This document shows positions 49,410 to 57,886 of a stretch of 61,539 nucleotides of DNA, in pieces. The stretch covers positions 1 to 61,539 of the forward strand of contig BJGE01000005.1 of NCBI GenBank assembly GCA_014190275.1. Reading direction: 5' to 3'. Position numbers and translations under genes: made by a program. Under the pieces are notes generated by a model that did not search any database, was not told where the DNA came from, and saw only the letters and a program-made list of their open reading frames with translations. Source of the DNA: Actinomycetes bacterium. GTDB lineage: Bacteria > Actinomycetota > Actinomycetes > S36-B12. Position 1 is the stretch's first letter; each line of letters opens with the position of its first letter.

Positions 49410-49476
49410 CCCGCCCCGTGGTGAGTTGTTACAAGAAAAAGTGAAGTCTTCTTGCGACAACTCACCATGGGGCGGG
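49410..49476. repeat. 67-bp near-perfect palindrome A
   Basis: Outer arms CCCGCCCCGTGGTGAGTTGT (49410-49429) and its complement (49457-49476) pair over 20 bases with one G-U. Pairing continues through one wobble and one mismatch into CAAGAA/TTCTTG, giving a 28-bp stem and an 11-base loop. It lies between convergent glyS and the HU gene. It may act as a two-way terminator, or be a small mobile repeat. Confidence 0.9.
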
Positions 49477-49516
49477 CCCAGCCATACTGGTGTGACTGAA
49501 AAGCTAAGCGGTCTAA

Positions 49517-49795
49517 CTAGTTGCCGGCAACTGCGCGCTTGAGTGACTGCCCGGCGGAAACCTTGACGGCACGCTTTGCGGCAATCTGGAGGGTAGCGCC
49601 GGTCTGCGGATTGCGGCCGGTACGTGCGGCGCGATCTGCGGTCTCAAAAGTCACAAAGCCGGGGATGGTGACTTTCTCGCCCTTAACGAGCTGCGCGGTG
49701 ATAACTGAACTCAAGCCGGCGAGGATCTGGTCAACTGCGGTTGCGGTTGAGCCGGTTTGTGCGGCGATAGCACTGACGAGTTCGGTGCGATTCAT
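49517..49795 (-). CDS. hup: HU-family DNA-binding protein
   Basis: 92 aa, NRTELVSAIAAQTG at the N-terminus and the DNA-arm signature GFVTFETADRAARTGRNPQTGATL. Nucleoid protein. It lacks the long Lys/Ala-rich tail of mycobacterial HupB. AGGAGG lies just before ATG 49795; TACCGT on the minus strand about 30 bases upstream may be the -10. Confidence 0.95.
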   Translation of the reverse strand: MNRTELVSAIAAQTGSTATAVDQILAGLSSVITAQLVKGEKVTIPGFVTFETADRAARTGRNPQTGATLQIAAKRAVKVSAGQSLKRAVAGN

Positions 49796-49859
49796 GCATT
49801 CCTCCTATTGGAACTAATTGTCAAGCAACGGTAGCACAGCGGGTTGCTGGGCCATTGGA

Positions 49860-51521
49860 TCAACTCTTGGGCGGTTCGTACCCCTCAGAGAGTACGCGTG
49901 CTGTGTTTTTGGGCAGAAGCAAACTGGTTAAAAGGCCCAGAAGGACGAAGAAGCCGGCCACCCAGGCGACAAGTTTGGTGGCTTCCGCGAAGCCGGCGGA
50001 GGCCCCAGCCACGAGGACATCGCCGCCGGGGGTCGACGCCAGACCGGGGATCGCCTGCCCGGCCGAAGTGGCCACCGCCTGGGAGACTTCTTGGGACTGG
50101 GCGGCTGGGATCCCGCGGGATTGGAGTTCACTGGAGACGAAGCTACCCAGACCGATGAGCAAGGTCGTTCCCAAGATGGCGGTGCCGATGGCGGCCCCGA
50201 CCTGCCGGGAGGTCGATTGCACGGCACTGGCCTGGCCGGAGTCGGCTACCGGCACCTCAGATAGCACCACCCCGGTCAACTGGGCGGTGGCGAAGCCGAC
50301 CCCCATGCCGTAGAGGAACAACCACGGTGCCATGCCCCAGCCGGTGATCTCGGGGGAGATAACAAATCCCAGCCCGAAGATGCCGATGACCTCCAGCGCC
50401 ATGCCAACTTGCAGTACCCGCACCGGGCCGACACGTTGCGAGATCGGGGCACCGGCGCCGGATGCGACAAAGGAGCCGACGGCAAGTGCCAGCAAGATGA
50501 CGCCGGTTTCGAGTGCGTTGTAGCCGCGCACCGCCTGCAGGAACAACGGGAGGGTGAAGAGGAGCCCGAACTCCCCGAGGCTGACGACAACCGCTACCGA
50601 GTTACCGGCGGCGAAGGATCTAATGCGGAAGAGACGGAGGTCAAGGATGACGATCTTGCCGGCTGCGGCGCGACGCGACTCGATGAAGATCAATGCGACC
50701 AGCGCGATGATGCCGAGCACTCCGGAGATGAAGACAAGTGAGAGGCGGCCTTCGTCCCAAGTAATTGGTCCGGCTTTAAAGGTCGCCGTTGAAATCACCC
50801 AGCCATAGCGCTGGCCTTCGATCAGGGCGAAGACCACACCGAGCAGGCCAAAGGTGGAGAGCAAGGTGCCCGGTATGTCGACGCCTTTGCGACCGAGTAG
50901 GTCCTTGGTTTCAGGTACGACGAGTAGGACACCTATCAGCACGATGATGCCGATCGGCAAGTTGATCAAGAAGGCCCAGTGCCAAGATGCGTAGGTTGTC
51001 AGCCACCCGCCGACTAGGGGGCCGAGGGCGGCCATGCCGCCGATGGTCGCTCCCCACACTGCGAAGGCGATCGCGCGAGATTTTCCGACGAACACCGCGT
51101 TGATTACCGACAGTGACGCGGGCAAGATCATCGACGCGCCGACGCCTTGCAGTGCGCGCGCACCGATGAGGCTAATTGACGAATCCGAGATCGCTACCAG
51201 GACGCTCGCGCCCACGAACACGATGACACCGATGATGAAGAGCAACTTGCGGCCAAAGCGGTCGGCCATGCGACCGGAGAGAATAAGCAAGGAGGCGAAG
51301 GTCAACGAGTAGGCGGCGTTGATCCACTCGGCATCATTGGTGGTGAGATTTAGATCCTTGATCATCGACGGGATCGCGACGTTGACGACGGTCGCGTCCA
51401 AGATGATCATCGCCACGCCCAGGGCCAAGAAGGCGAGGGCGAGCCACCGTCGGTTACCGGTGAGCACCTTTTGCCCCTGCGTGGCTGGCGTGGTCATCGA
51501 TTTCCAATCGGTGAGAGACAT
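49860..51521 (-). CDS. MFS multidrug exporter, DHA2 (14-TM, EmrB/QacA) family
   Basis: 553 aa with 14 predicted helices. RRWLALAFLALGVAMIILDATVVNVAIPSM is the DHA2 entry motif, and LILSGRMADRFGRKLLF is MFS motif A. Probable proton-driven drug efflux, substrate unknown. Start is either ATG 51521 or ATG 51497. Divergent from dus with 89 bases between. Confidence 0.9.
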   Translation of the reverse strand: MSLTDWKSMTTPATQGQKVLTGNRRWLALAFLALGVAMIILDATVVNVAIPSMIKDLNLTTNDAEWINAAYSLTFASLLILSGRMADRFGRKLLFIIGVIVFVGASVLVAISDSSISLIGARALQGVGASMILPASLSVINAVFVGKSRAIAFAVWGATIGGMAALGPLVGGWLTTYASWHWAFLINLPIGIIVLIGVLLVVPETKDLLGRKGVDIPGTLLSTFGLLGVVFALIEGQRYGWVISTATFKAGPITWDEGRLSLVFISGVLGIIALVALIFIESRRAAAGKIVILDLRLFRIRSFAAGNSVAVVVSLGEFGLLFTLPLFLQAVRGYNALETGVILLALAVGSFVASGAGAPISQRVGPVRVLQVGMALEVIGIFGLGFVISPEITGWGMAPWLFLYGMGVGFATAQLTGVVLSEVPVADSGQASAVQSTSRQVGAAIGTAILGTTLLIGLGSFVSSELQSRGIPAAQSQEVSQAVATSAGQAIPGLASTPGGDVLVAGASAGFAEATKLVAWVAGFFVLLGLLTSLLLPKNTARVLSEGYEPPKS

Positions 51522-51598
51522 CAGGTGGTCAGGCCGGCTCCTGGTCGCATCTGGAAATTACTTCCGAATGCGGCCGTGCCGATGCTAGCGGTCAATGG

Positions 51599-51604
51599 GA
51601 CAAT
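51599..51604 (+). promoter_or_regulatory. Candidate -10 box of dus
   Basis: GACAAT lies six bases before GTG 51611, the same spacing as the other leaderless starts here. Confidence 0.4.
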
Positions 51605-51610
51605 CTCCAC

Positions 51611-52765
51611 GTGACCACGACGACGTTTGCCAACGGCTTGGCTGCCGGAGGGATGATCATTGACCCACCGGTGGTCCTGGCCCCGATGGCGGGTATCACC
51701 AATCGGGCATTTCGTCGCCTGTGTCGGGAGGCCGGCGCCGGGCTCTACGTGTCCGAGATGGTCACCTCCAGGGCCTTGATCGAACGAAATGCCGAAACCC
51801 TCGACATGGTCACATTTGCCGCAGACGAGAATCCGCGCTCGGTGCAGTTGTACGGGGTCGACCCGCAGGTGATGGCCCAGGCCGTGCGGATCATCGTGGC
51901 AGAGGACCGCGCTGACCATATTGATCTGAACTTCGGTTGCCCGGTCCCTAAAGTCACCCGCAAAGGTGGTGGCAGTGCCCTGCCCTGGAAGCAGGATCTT
52001 TTTCGCGCAATCGTGCGGGCCGCGGTTCAGGCAGCAGGGCCGGTGCCGGTTTCGGTCAAGATGCGAAAAGGCATTGACGACGAGCACCTGACTTATCTGG
52101 CGGCTGGGGCTGCGGCCGCCGAAGAAGGGGTGGCGTGGGTGGCCTTGCACGGGCGCACCGCGGCCCAGATGTATGGGGGTACCGCTGATTGGTCGGCGAT
52201 CGCCCGGCTGAAGGAACACCTTGCGTACTACGGCACCCCGGTGCTCGGCAATGGTGATATCTGGACCGCCGCCGATGCCCTGCGAATGATGAGCCAAACC
52301 GGTGCCGATGGCGTGGTCGTAGGGCGTGGTTGCCTTGGGCGACCGTGGTTATTTGGCCAGCTGGCCGCCGCATTCACCGGTGCGAAGATCCCAGCCGATC
52401 CGCAATTTGACGAGGTGCTGCGCACCCTGCGCCGCCATGCGCAGCTGCTCTGCAATGACTACGGTCAGGCGCGCGGCTGCCGCGACATGCGCAAGCACAT
52501 GGCCTGGTACCTAAAGGGCTTCAGCGTCAAGCAGCAGATCCGCCAAAGTCTGGGCACCGTATCAAGCCTCGCCGAGCTCGACGAGTTAATTGGTCAGATC
52601 AACGGGGATCAGGAGTTCAACCAGGTGGTGGGCGCGGGCCCACGTGGGCGCACCGCAGGTGGTCGCCGCCCGACTTTGCCCGATGGCTGGCTGGATTCGC
52701 CGTTCCTGGACGCCGCCGCCGCCGAAAGCCTGCTTGAGGCGGAACTAGGGGTGAGCGGCGGGTGA
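51611..52765 (+). CDS. dusB: tRNA-dihydrouridine synthase (DusB type)
   Basis: FMN-dependent reductase of tRNA uridines. APMAGITNRAFRRLCREAGAG, NFGCPVPKVTRKGGGSAL with catalytic Cys, VSVKMRKGID, LHGRTAAQMYGGTADW and GVVVGRGCLGRPWLF are all present. 384 aa; GTG 51611, or ATG 51653 as an alternative. Confidence 0.95.
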   Translation: MTTTTFANGLAAGGMIIDPPVVLAPMAGITNRAFRRLCREAGAGLYVSEMVTSRALIERNAETLDMVTFAADENPRSVQLYGVDPQVMAQAVRIIVAEDRADHIDLNFGCPVPKVTRKGGGSALPWKQDLFRAIVRAAVQAAGPVPVSVKMRKGIDDEHLTYLAAGAAAAEEGVAWVALHGRTAAQMYGGTADWSAIARLKEHLAYYGTPVLGNGDIWTAADALRMMSQTGADGVVVGRGCLGRPWLFGQLAAAFTGAKIPADPQFDEVLRTLRRHAQLLCNDYGQARGCRDMRKHMAWYLKGFSVKQQIRQSLGTVSSLAELDELIGQINGDQEFNQVVGAGPRGRTAGGRRPTLPDGWLDSPFLDAAAAESLLEAELGVSGG

Positions 52766-52827
52766 CGAAGTGGTCACACCCGGTGTGGCGGCTGTGCGAC
52801 GCGTGAGACCCGTGTGAATATTGGGGC

Positions 52828-53499
52828 GTGAGTGCTCCTTCGGTCCCAGCGCGCCCGGGAGCGGTGGCACTTACCCTCGTCGCTGCCGTCCCTCGTACCC
52901 CGCGTGGATTGCTGGCTGCGGCCAGCACCGTGCTGGTGTGCTTGGCGCTGCTGCTGCCGATTGGCGCCGTTTGCCAAATTGTCTTGACCAGTCAACTTGA
53001 TGACCGCAGCTCCACGCAGGCCATCGTGGTCCTGGACCCGGCCCGTTACTGGGGTGACCCCGCACCGGTACTTTCAGCCCGGCTCAAACATGCCGCGGAG
53101 CTTTATGCCGCCGGCACCGCACCTGTCATCGTGGTAACCGGCCCGGCTCGATCTGCGAAAGCCGCCCGCGAGCAACTAATTGCCAGCGGCGTGCCAGCCG
53201 CCGATGTGGTGGCCTTCACCACAGGCGCCGACACGGTCGGCGCACTTCAAGTTGTCGCCACCATCATGCGCGACCTGCGCTGGGAATCGGCAACCTTGGT
53301 TACCGACCCACCGCATGCAGCACGGGCGCAGGCCACCGCGGCCGGCTTCGGGATTGATGCGCACCTATCGCCGACCGAATCCGGGCCGGGAACCGCGCTA
53401 ACTTCTGAGTATGTGGGCCGCGAGACCGCGGCGCTGCTGCGGTTCTACCTGTTGACCCGCTGGGATCAACCGCAGATCATCACGAACACCACCGGTTAG
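52828..53499 (+). CDS. YdcF/DUF218-family membrane-anchored protein
   Basis: 223 aa. One N-terminal membrane helix (about 27-53) is followed by the YdcF fold: AIVVLDPARYWGDPAPVLSARLKHAAELYAAG, VIVVTGPARSAKAAREQLIASGVPAADV, TVGALQVVATIM. The usual acidic motif LGxGxxxD is altered to LDPARYWGD. GAATAT (52816-52821) lies six bases before GTG 52828. Confidence 0.82.
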   Translation: MSAPSVPARPGAVALTLVAAVPRTPRGLLAAASTVLVCLALLLPIGAVCQIVLTSQLDDRSSTQAIVVLDPARYWGDPAPVLSARLKHAAELYAAGTAPVIVVTGPARSAKAAREQLIASGVPAADVVAFTTGADTVGALQVVATIMRDLRWESATLVTDPPHAARAQATAAGFGIDAHLSPTESGPGTALTSEYVGRETAALLRFYLLTRWDQPQIITNTTG

Positions 53500-53515
53500 C
53501 CATCGGCCACTCGCT

Positions 53516-53582
53516 GGGTGCGCACGTTTTCGTCGTGAAATCGACCAAAATCATCGTTTTGACGACGAAAACGTGCGCACCC
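53516..53582. repeat. 67-bp near-perfect palindrome B
   Basis: Perfect 21-bp arms (53516-53536, 53562-53582) start GGGTGCGCACG; after a mismatch, AAA/TTT and CGA/TCG also pair, giving a 29-position stem with two mismatches and a nine-base loop. It lies between ydcF and the dgt promoter. Same total length as palindrome A with unrelated sequence. Confidence 0.9.
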
Positions 53583-53625
53583 ACGTGATTGCGCTCTCGA
53601 CTGGTTCGTCGCATTCGTGGCGCGC

Positions 53626-53631
53626 TAGTGT
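53626..53631 (+). promoter_or_regulatory. -10 box of dgt (leaderless)
   Basis: TAGTGT seven bases before ATG 53639, no Shine-Dalgarno. Confidence 0.55.
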
Positions 53632-53638
53632 CGGGGTT

Positions 53639-54868
53639 ATGGGTCAACCCCGCGGTTACACCGGTGCAGACCTAGCGCGCATCGTCGAGGAGCCGGTCAA
53701 GGAGACCGTCCGCACCGGATTCGCGCGCGACCGGGCCCGGGTTTTGCACTCGGTGGGCCTGCGCCGGTTGGCGGCGAAGACCCAGGTCATGGTGTCCGGG
53801 GTTTCCGACTTCCCGCGCTCACGCCTTACCCACACCTTGGAGGTAGCGCAGATCGCCCGCGAACTCGGCGACGCGCTCGGGTGTGATCCGGATCTGGTTG
53901 AGGTCGCCGGGTTGACACATGACCTAGGGCATCCACCCTTTGGTCACAATGGGGAAAGTGAGCTGGACCGCCTGTCATCTGATATCGGTGGATTCGAAGG
54001 CAATGCGCAGACCCTCCGCGTGCTCTCCCGCCTCGAAGCCAAGATCGAAGATGCGAAGGGGGGCAGCGTCGGCCTGAATCTGACTCGCGCGAGCTTGGAC
54101 GCCTCCTGCAAATATCCGTGGGGCCGGCGCGCTGATACCCAAAAGTTCGGGTTCTACGAAGATGATAGGCCGATTTTCGATTGGGTCCGAGCCGGCGCCC
54201 CTGGTACCCGCACTTGCTTGGAAGAGCAGGCCATGGATTGGGCCGATGACGTTGCCTATTCGGTGCACGATGCCGAGGATGCCGTGCATTCTGGGCTCGT
54301 CCACTTGGAGCAGTTCACCAGTTCAGAAATCCAGCAGGAGTTAGTGTCCATTGCCCTTGAGCGCTACCACCCCGACCGTGATCCACAGGCGCTTTTAGCG
54401 GCCTTGCGCCGGCTGACCGGCCTCGAGTACTGGCCCGGTGCCTTCGACGGGTCAATGTCGTCACTACGTGAATTGAAGCGGTTTACGAGTTACCTAATAG
54501 GCCGTTTTTGCGTGAGTGCGCAAATCGCCACGCAGATCGAATACGGCACCCAGCCGTTGACTCGGTACGCGGCCAACCTGATCGTGCCCGAAGAGGTACG
54601 CGATGAAGTCGCGGTGATGAAGGCGATAGCGGTTAAGTTCGTGATGAACCGTGATGGGGCGGATTTGGCGTATGCGAGGCAGCGGGCGATCATTGCCGAT
54701 GTCGTGCATGCCCTCACCCTTGAAGAGGGGCGATCCCTGGAGAGCTGGTTAAGACCCGCCTTCGATGCCGCAAATACCGATGCCGAGCGGTTTCGAGTCA
54801 TCATTGATCAAGTCGCCAGCCTTACCGATGTCAGCCTGCTGCACTGGCATGCACGGTTAGTGCGCTGA
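53639..54868 (+). CDS. dgt: Deoxyguanosinetriphosphate triphosphohydrolase-like protein
   Basis: HD-domain dNTPase releasing triphosphate. RLTHTLEVAQIARELG, HDLGHPPFGHNGE and MDWADDVAYSVHD supply the metal-binding His and Asp. 409 aa. The 53573 reading starts inside palindrome B and is rejected. The dgt-dnaG neighbourhood is usual in actinobacteria, but here three genes intervene. Confidence 0.95.
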   Translation: MGQPRGYTGADLARIVEEPVKETVRTGFARDRARVLHSVGLRRLAAKTQVMVSGVSDFPRSRLTHTLEVAQIARELGDALGCDPDLVEVAGLTHDLGHPPFGHNGESELDRLSSDIGGFEGNAQTLRVLSRLEAKIEDAKGGSVGLNLTRASLDASCKYPWGRRADTQKFGFYEDDRPIFDWVRAGAPGTRTCLEEQAMDWADDVAYSVHDAEDAVHSGLVHLEQFTSSEIQQELVSIALERYHPDRDPQALLAALRRLTGLEYWPGAFDGSMSSLRELKRFTSYLIGRFCVSAQIATQIEYGTQPLTRYAANLIVPEEVRDEVAVMKAIAVKFVMNRDGADLAYARQRAIIADVVHALTLEEGRSLESWLRPAFDAANTDAERFRVIIDQVASLTDVSLLHWHARLVR

Positions 54869-54911
54869 GGCGCTACGCTTAAGCCGTGGCGGTAATAGTC
54901 GAGGGGATGTC

Positions 54912-55562
54912 GTGAGCGCTCAAGGTGAGCGCATCCTGACCTTCGTGGTGCTAGAAGATCACGCCTTAGTTCGTGAGGGGCTAGAGCGTGGATTAGTGGA
55001 TCGATTCCCCCAATTGAACTTTGCCTATTCCGGCGAATCTCTGGTCGATGCGCTCAATGCGATCTCTGGGCAAGACATAGATTGCGCTGTGATCGACCTA
55101 GACCTCGGCGACGGCCGTGCAGTCGCGGATGTGGTGTCAAGTTTTTCGTCGTTGCAAATCCCAGTCGTGGTTGTCAGTGCACTGGGTGACCCGGCAGTGA
55201 TTCAATCCGCGATTTTGGCCGGCGCTTCGGCCTACGTGACAAAACGGTCCGGATTTGAGGAACTCGGAGAGGCGCTGGGTGCGATCTTGAATGATCGCGA
55301 CTGGATGTCACCTGATTTCGCGGGCGCCCTGATCCCGAAGAGTCAATCCGGTGTTAATCTTTCGGCGCAGGAACAGCGCGCCCTGGTGCTTTATGCGTCT
55401 GGTCTGAAAATGGATTCGGTCGCAAGGAGAATGGACGTAGCACCCAGCACGGTTAAGAAATACATCGACCGAGTAAGAGATAAGTACACAGCAGCCGGCA
55501 AGTTAGCGCGCACCAAGACCGACCTTTACCGGGTGGCGCGTGACGAAGGTTTGATGACTTAA
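54912..55562 (+). CDS. NarL/FixJ-type response regulator
   Basis: 216 aa. The receiver domain has acidic E15/D16, probable phosphoacceptor D62 in VIDLDLGDG, S89 and K111; the C-terminal LuxR-type helix-turn-helix is at about 149-196 (LSAQEQRALVLYASG...APSTVKKYIDRVR). GTG has GAGGGG five bases upstream. Its stop overlaps the stop of the convergent sensor kinase by two bases, so the two are probable partners. Confidence 0.92.
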   Translation: MSAQGERILTFVVLEDHALVREGLERGLVDRFPQLNFAYSGESLVDALNAISGQDIDCAVIDLDLGDGRAVADVVSSFSSLQIPVVVVSALGDPAVIQSAILAGASAYVTKRSGFEELGEALGAILNDRDWMSPDFAGALIPKSQSGVNLSAQEQRALVLYASGLKMDSVARRMDVAPSTVKKYIDRVRDKYTAAGKLARTKTDLYRVARDEGLMT

Positions 55563-57886
55563 ACGGCTTGGCTTGGCGCTGGCTGGTTCAAAGGCCTGCG
55601 GATGTTGATGACAATTGAAACACCTTCGTCATCAGTATCCAGCGCGACGAGTACCTGGCAGTCAGCAAATTGCAATTCAGTCGATGTGAATCCGGTCAAA
55701 TCGCCTGGCACCCAAATTGGTAATGCCTCATCACCGAGTGCAGTGACTAAGAGTTCCTCGGCATCTTCGTCAGTGAAGAGCCGTACCGTGATCGCCTGAT
55801 TCGGATAGGCCAGAGCTGTCGACTCCAGGGCCGCGCCTATCGCAGCTGGGAGCGGGTCGCGTCGGCTGCCAGCCGACAAGGCCACTGCGTTGACGCTGAT
55901 CTGGGCTAGGCCGGCTGCGGCAACCATCCCTTGGACCGACTCCCACATGCCCGATGCCAACGCATCGGCGTGCCCCAGATTGACACGAATGCGGCTCTCC
56001 TCCGCGCCCGCGCGGGCCCTGCTTCCCTGGGTCAGGGGATCAACCACCCCTGAGGCAATATCGGCGAGAAAAGATTTCGCGGTGGAACTGACGCGACTCC
56101 AACTTTCCGAGATTGCGGCCTGCCTCGCAATCTCAGTTTGCTGTTCAGTGGCCCGAGTCCAAAGTTCTTGAGCATCTGCGCGTTTGGCATCGAACTTTTC
56201 GAACAAACTGCGTGCCGTGTACATGCCGCCGATGACGTAGGCCACCGTGCCAAAAATGGACATGACTGGCACGCCACGGCAATCGTTGGGTAGGCCCCAG
56301 ATTAGGAAAAGCCCGAGAATGGTCAACGCGGGCAACACAGATATGCGAAGCGGATTAGTGGCTAGCGCAAAAATCGTGAGAACGATGCCACCGGTGATTG
56401 CATTTATCAGCCAGTGGACCGCAGATGAGGAACTGCAGCCGGCCAGGCTGACGTAAGTCGCGAGGAGAGCCAATGCTGCGGTCGCGAATGTCGCTACCGC
56501 AAGGAAAACACGATGATCGGTACCCCAAAATATTGCGAGCGCGATATTGAAGGCAAAGAACACTAGGAAGGCGATCAATGGAAGTGAACTTGGGTTGAGG
56601 CTTGACGTGAGATCCCAAACGGTCAAAAGGCCGAATATGGATGGGCTAATTATGCAAAGACGGGCAAGCCACGAGCGCGTAACCGCCTCGAGGCTTGGCT
56701 CACTTGGCATCTGCAGGACGTGGGCCTCCGTTAACGGGATGCTTAACGTGATCGTCGTTCCACCCGATGCTGGGGAGGTGACCGTGGCACCTCCGCCAAG
56801 CGCGGCCATGGATGCCTTGATGGTATTGCGCAACCCAAATTGCTCGAGGCCTTTGGCGCTGATCCCAGATCCGTTATCGTGAATTCTTATTGACAACTCG
56901 CCGTTGTTCTGGGCGGTGATGATAGTGGTGGCTGTGGCTCCTGAGTGCCGCTCGACATTACGCAACGCTTCAACTAGTGCATCACGGAGAACTCCAGCAA
57001 TCTGGGGCGACAGCTCAATATCGTCGCCAAGTAAGACATCGGGCTGTAGGCGTCTAATTCGGGAGGCAGTGATTGCGTCAGCAATCAGCAGTGAGATTAA
57101 TTGCGGGGTCTGAACCTGAGATCCAAGTTCCAACTGGTCAAGGTCATGCTGGCAGGCGGCCTCAATCGAGCGCCGATCGGCAGCTGGCGGTGCCGAGGCT
57201 ATCCCATTGAGCGTATTTAGGACGGTTTCATGGATCCGACGATCGACCATGGATTGCGCCGATTGAATCTGCAGTGCTAGATAGCTCTCCACAACCGCTG
57301 TTTCGAGTTGATCGCGACTTGCGTCCGTTCGCTTGGCGGCCACAAACCAAGTTCGGCTGAGAATAGATAGCGCCGGCCCGACAACCAGGATGAATAGCGG
57401 GCCGATGAATCCATCCAATGGTTCAGATGCGGAGAGTATTACTGACGGGGCAGGATTAAGTACCACGAGCCAGTTCAAGAGTGCCGTTAGCGCGATTATC
57501 GGAATTGCCGTCTGAGGGCGAAAGCTGAATGCGGCACCGAATGTCACCGCGAAGGCGATAAACGGGACGGGTAGCCACGGTGCGCTGCTCGTCTGCACCA
57601 TAAGCAAGGGGGACGCCAGTAGAGCCAAAGTCGCCGCCGTTTGAATGTGCGACCGCCTGAAAATTGCGAACCGTGTTAACCCGAGTATCCAGATTGCTAG
57701 TAATACAAGGTAGGTGGCTTTCTCGGCCGCTTCAATCTCAGAAAACTTAAGCACCAGCAATGTTCCGGCCGGCAGGAAGACAATGAACCCGGCAACTGTT
57801 AGGGCGATAACCGACACCTGCGCCAGTGCAGAGCGCAAGGACGTTTCAACTTTCAAGGTGCCGAGGGGTGGTGAAGCCTCAGGCAT
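55559..57886 (-). CDS. Duplicated-module membrane sensor histidine kinase
   Basis: 775 aa in two similar halves. Half one: about five membrane helices (20-180), dimerisation helix with likely phospho-His219 (DRRIHETVLN), then an ATPase domain with N-box EALRNVERH (N310), DNGSG (337-341) and GLRNT (351). Half two: five or six membrane helices (410-555), a coiled region (562-600) and an ATPase-like domain (about 640-765) lacking His, N-box and G-boxes. Half two is probably a non-catalytic sensor or dimer partner. The ATG overlaps the upstream PLP-enzyme gene by eight bases. Confidence 0.85.
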   Translation of the reverse strand: MPEASPPLGTLKVETSLRSALAQVSVIALTVAGFIVFLPAGTLLVLKFSEIEAAEKATYLVLLAIWILGLTRFAIFRRSHIQTAATLALLASPLLMVQTSSAPWLPVPFIAFAVTFGAAFSFRPQTAIPIIALTALLNWLVVLNPAPSVILSASEPLDGFIGPLFILVVGPALSILSRTWFVAAKRTDASRDQLETAVVESYLALQIQSAQSMVDRRIHETVLNTLNGIASAPPAADRRSIEAACQHDLDQLELGSQVQTPQLISLLIADAITASRIRRLQPDVLLGDDIELSPQIAGVLRDALVEALRNVERHSGATATTIITAQNNGELSIRIHDNGSGISAKGLEQFGLRNTIKASMAALGGGATVTSPASGGTTITLSIPLTEAHVLQMPSEPSLEAVTRSWLARLCIISPSIFGLLTVWDLTSSLNPSSLPLIAFLVFFAFNIALAIFWGTDHRVFLAVATFATAALALLATYVSLAGCSSSSAVHWLINAITGGIVLTIFALATNPLRISVLPALTILGLFLIWGLPNDCRGVPVMSIFGTVAYVIGGMYTARSLFEKFDAKRADAQELWTRATEQQTEIARQAAISESWSRVSSTAKSFLADIASGVVDPLTQGSRARAGAEESRIRVNLGHADALASGMWESVQGMVAAAGLAQISVNAVALSAGSRRDPLPAAIGAALESTALAYPNQAITVRLFTDEDAEELLVTALGDEALPIWVPGDLTGFTSTELQFADCQVLVALDTDDEGVSIVINIRRPLNQPAPSQAV

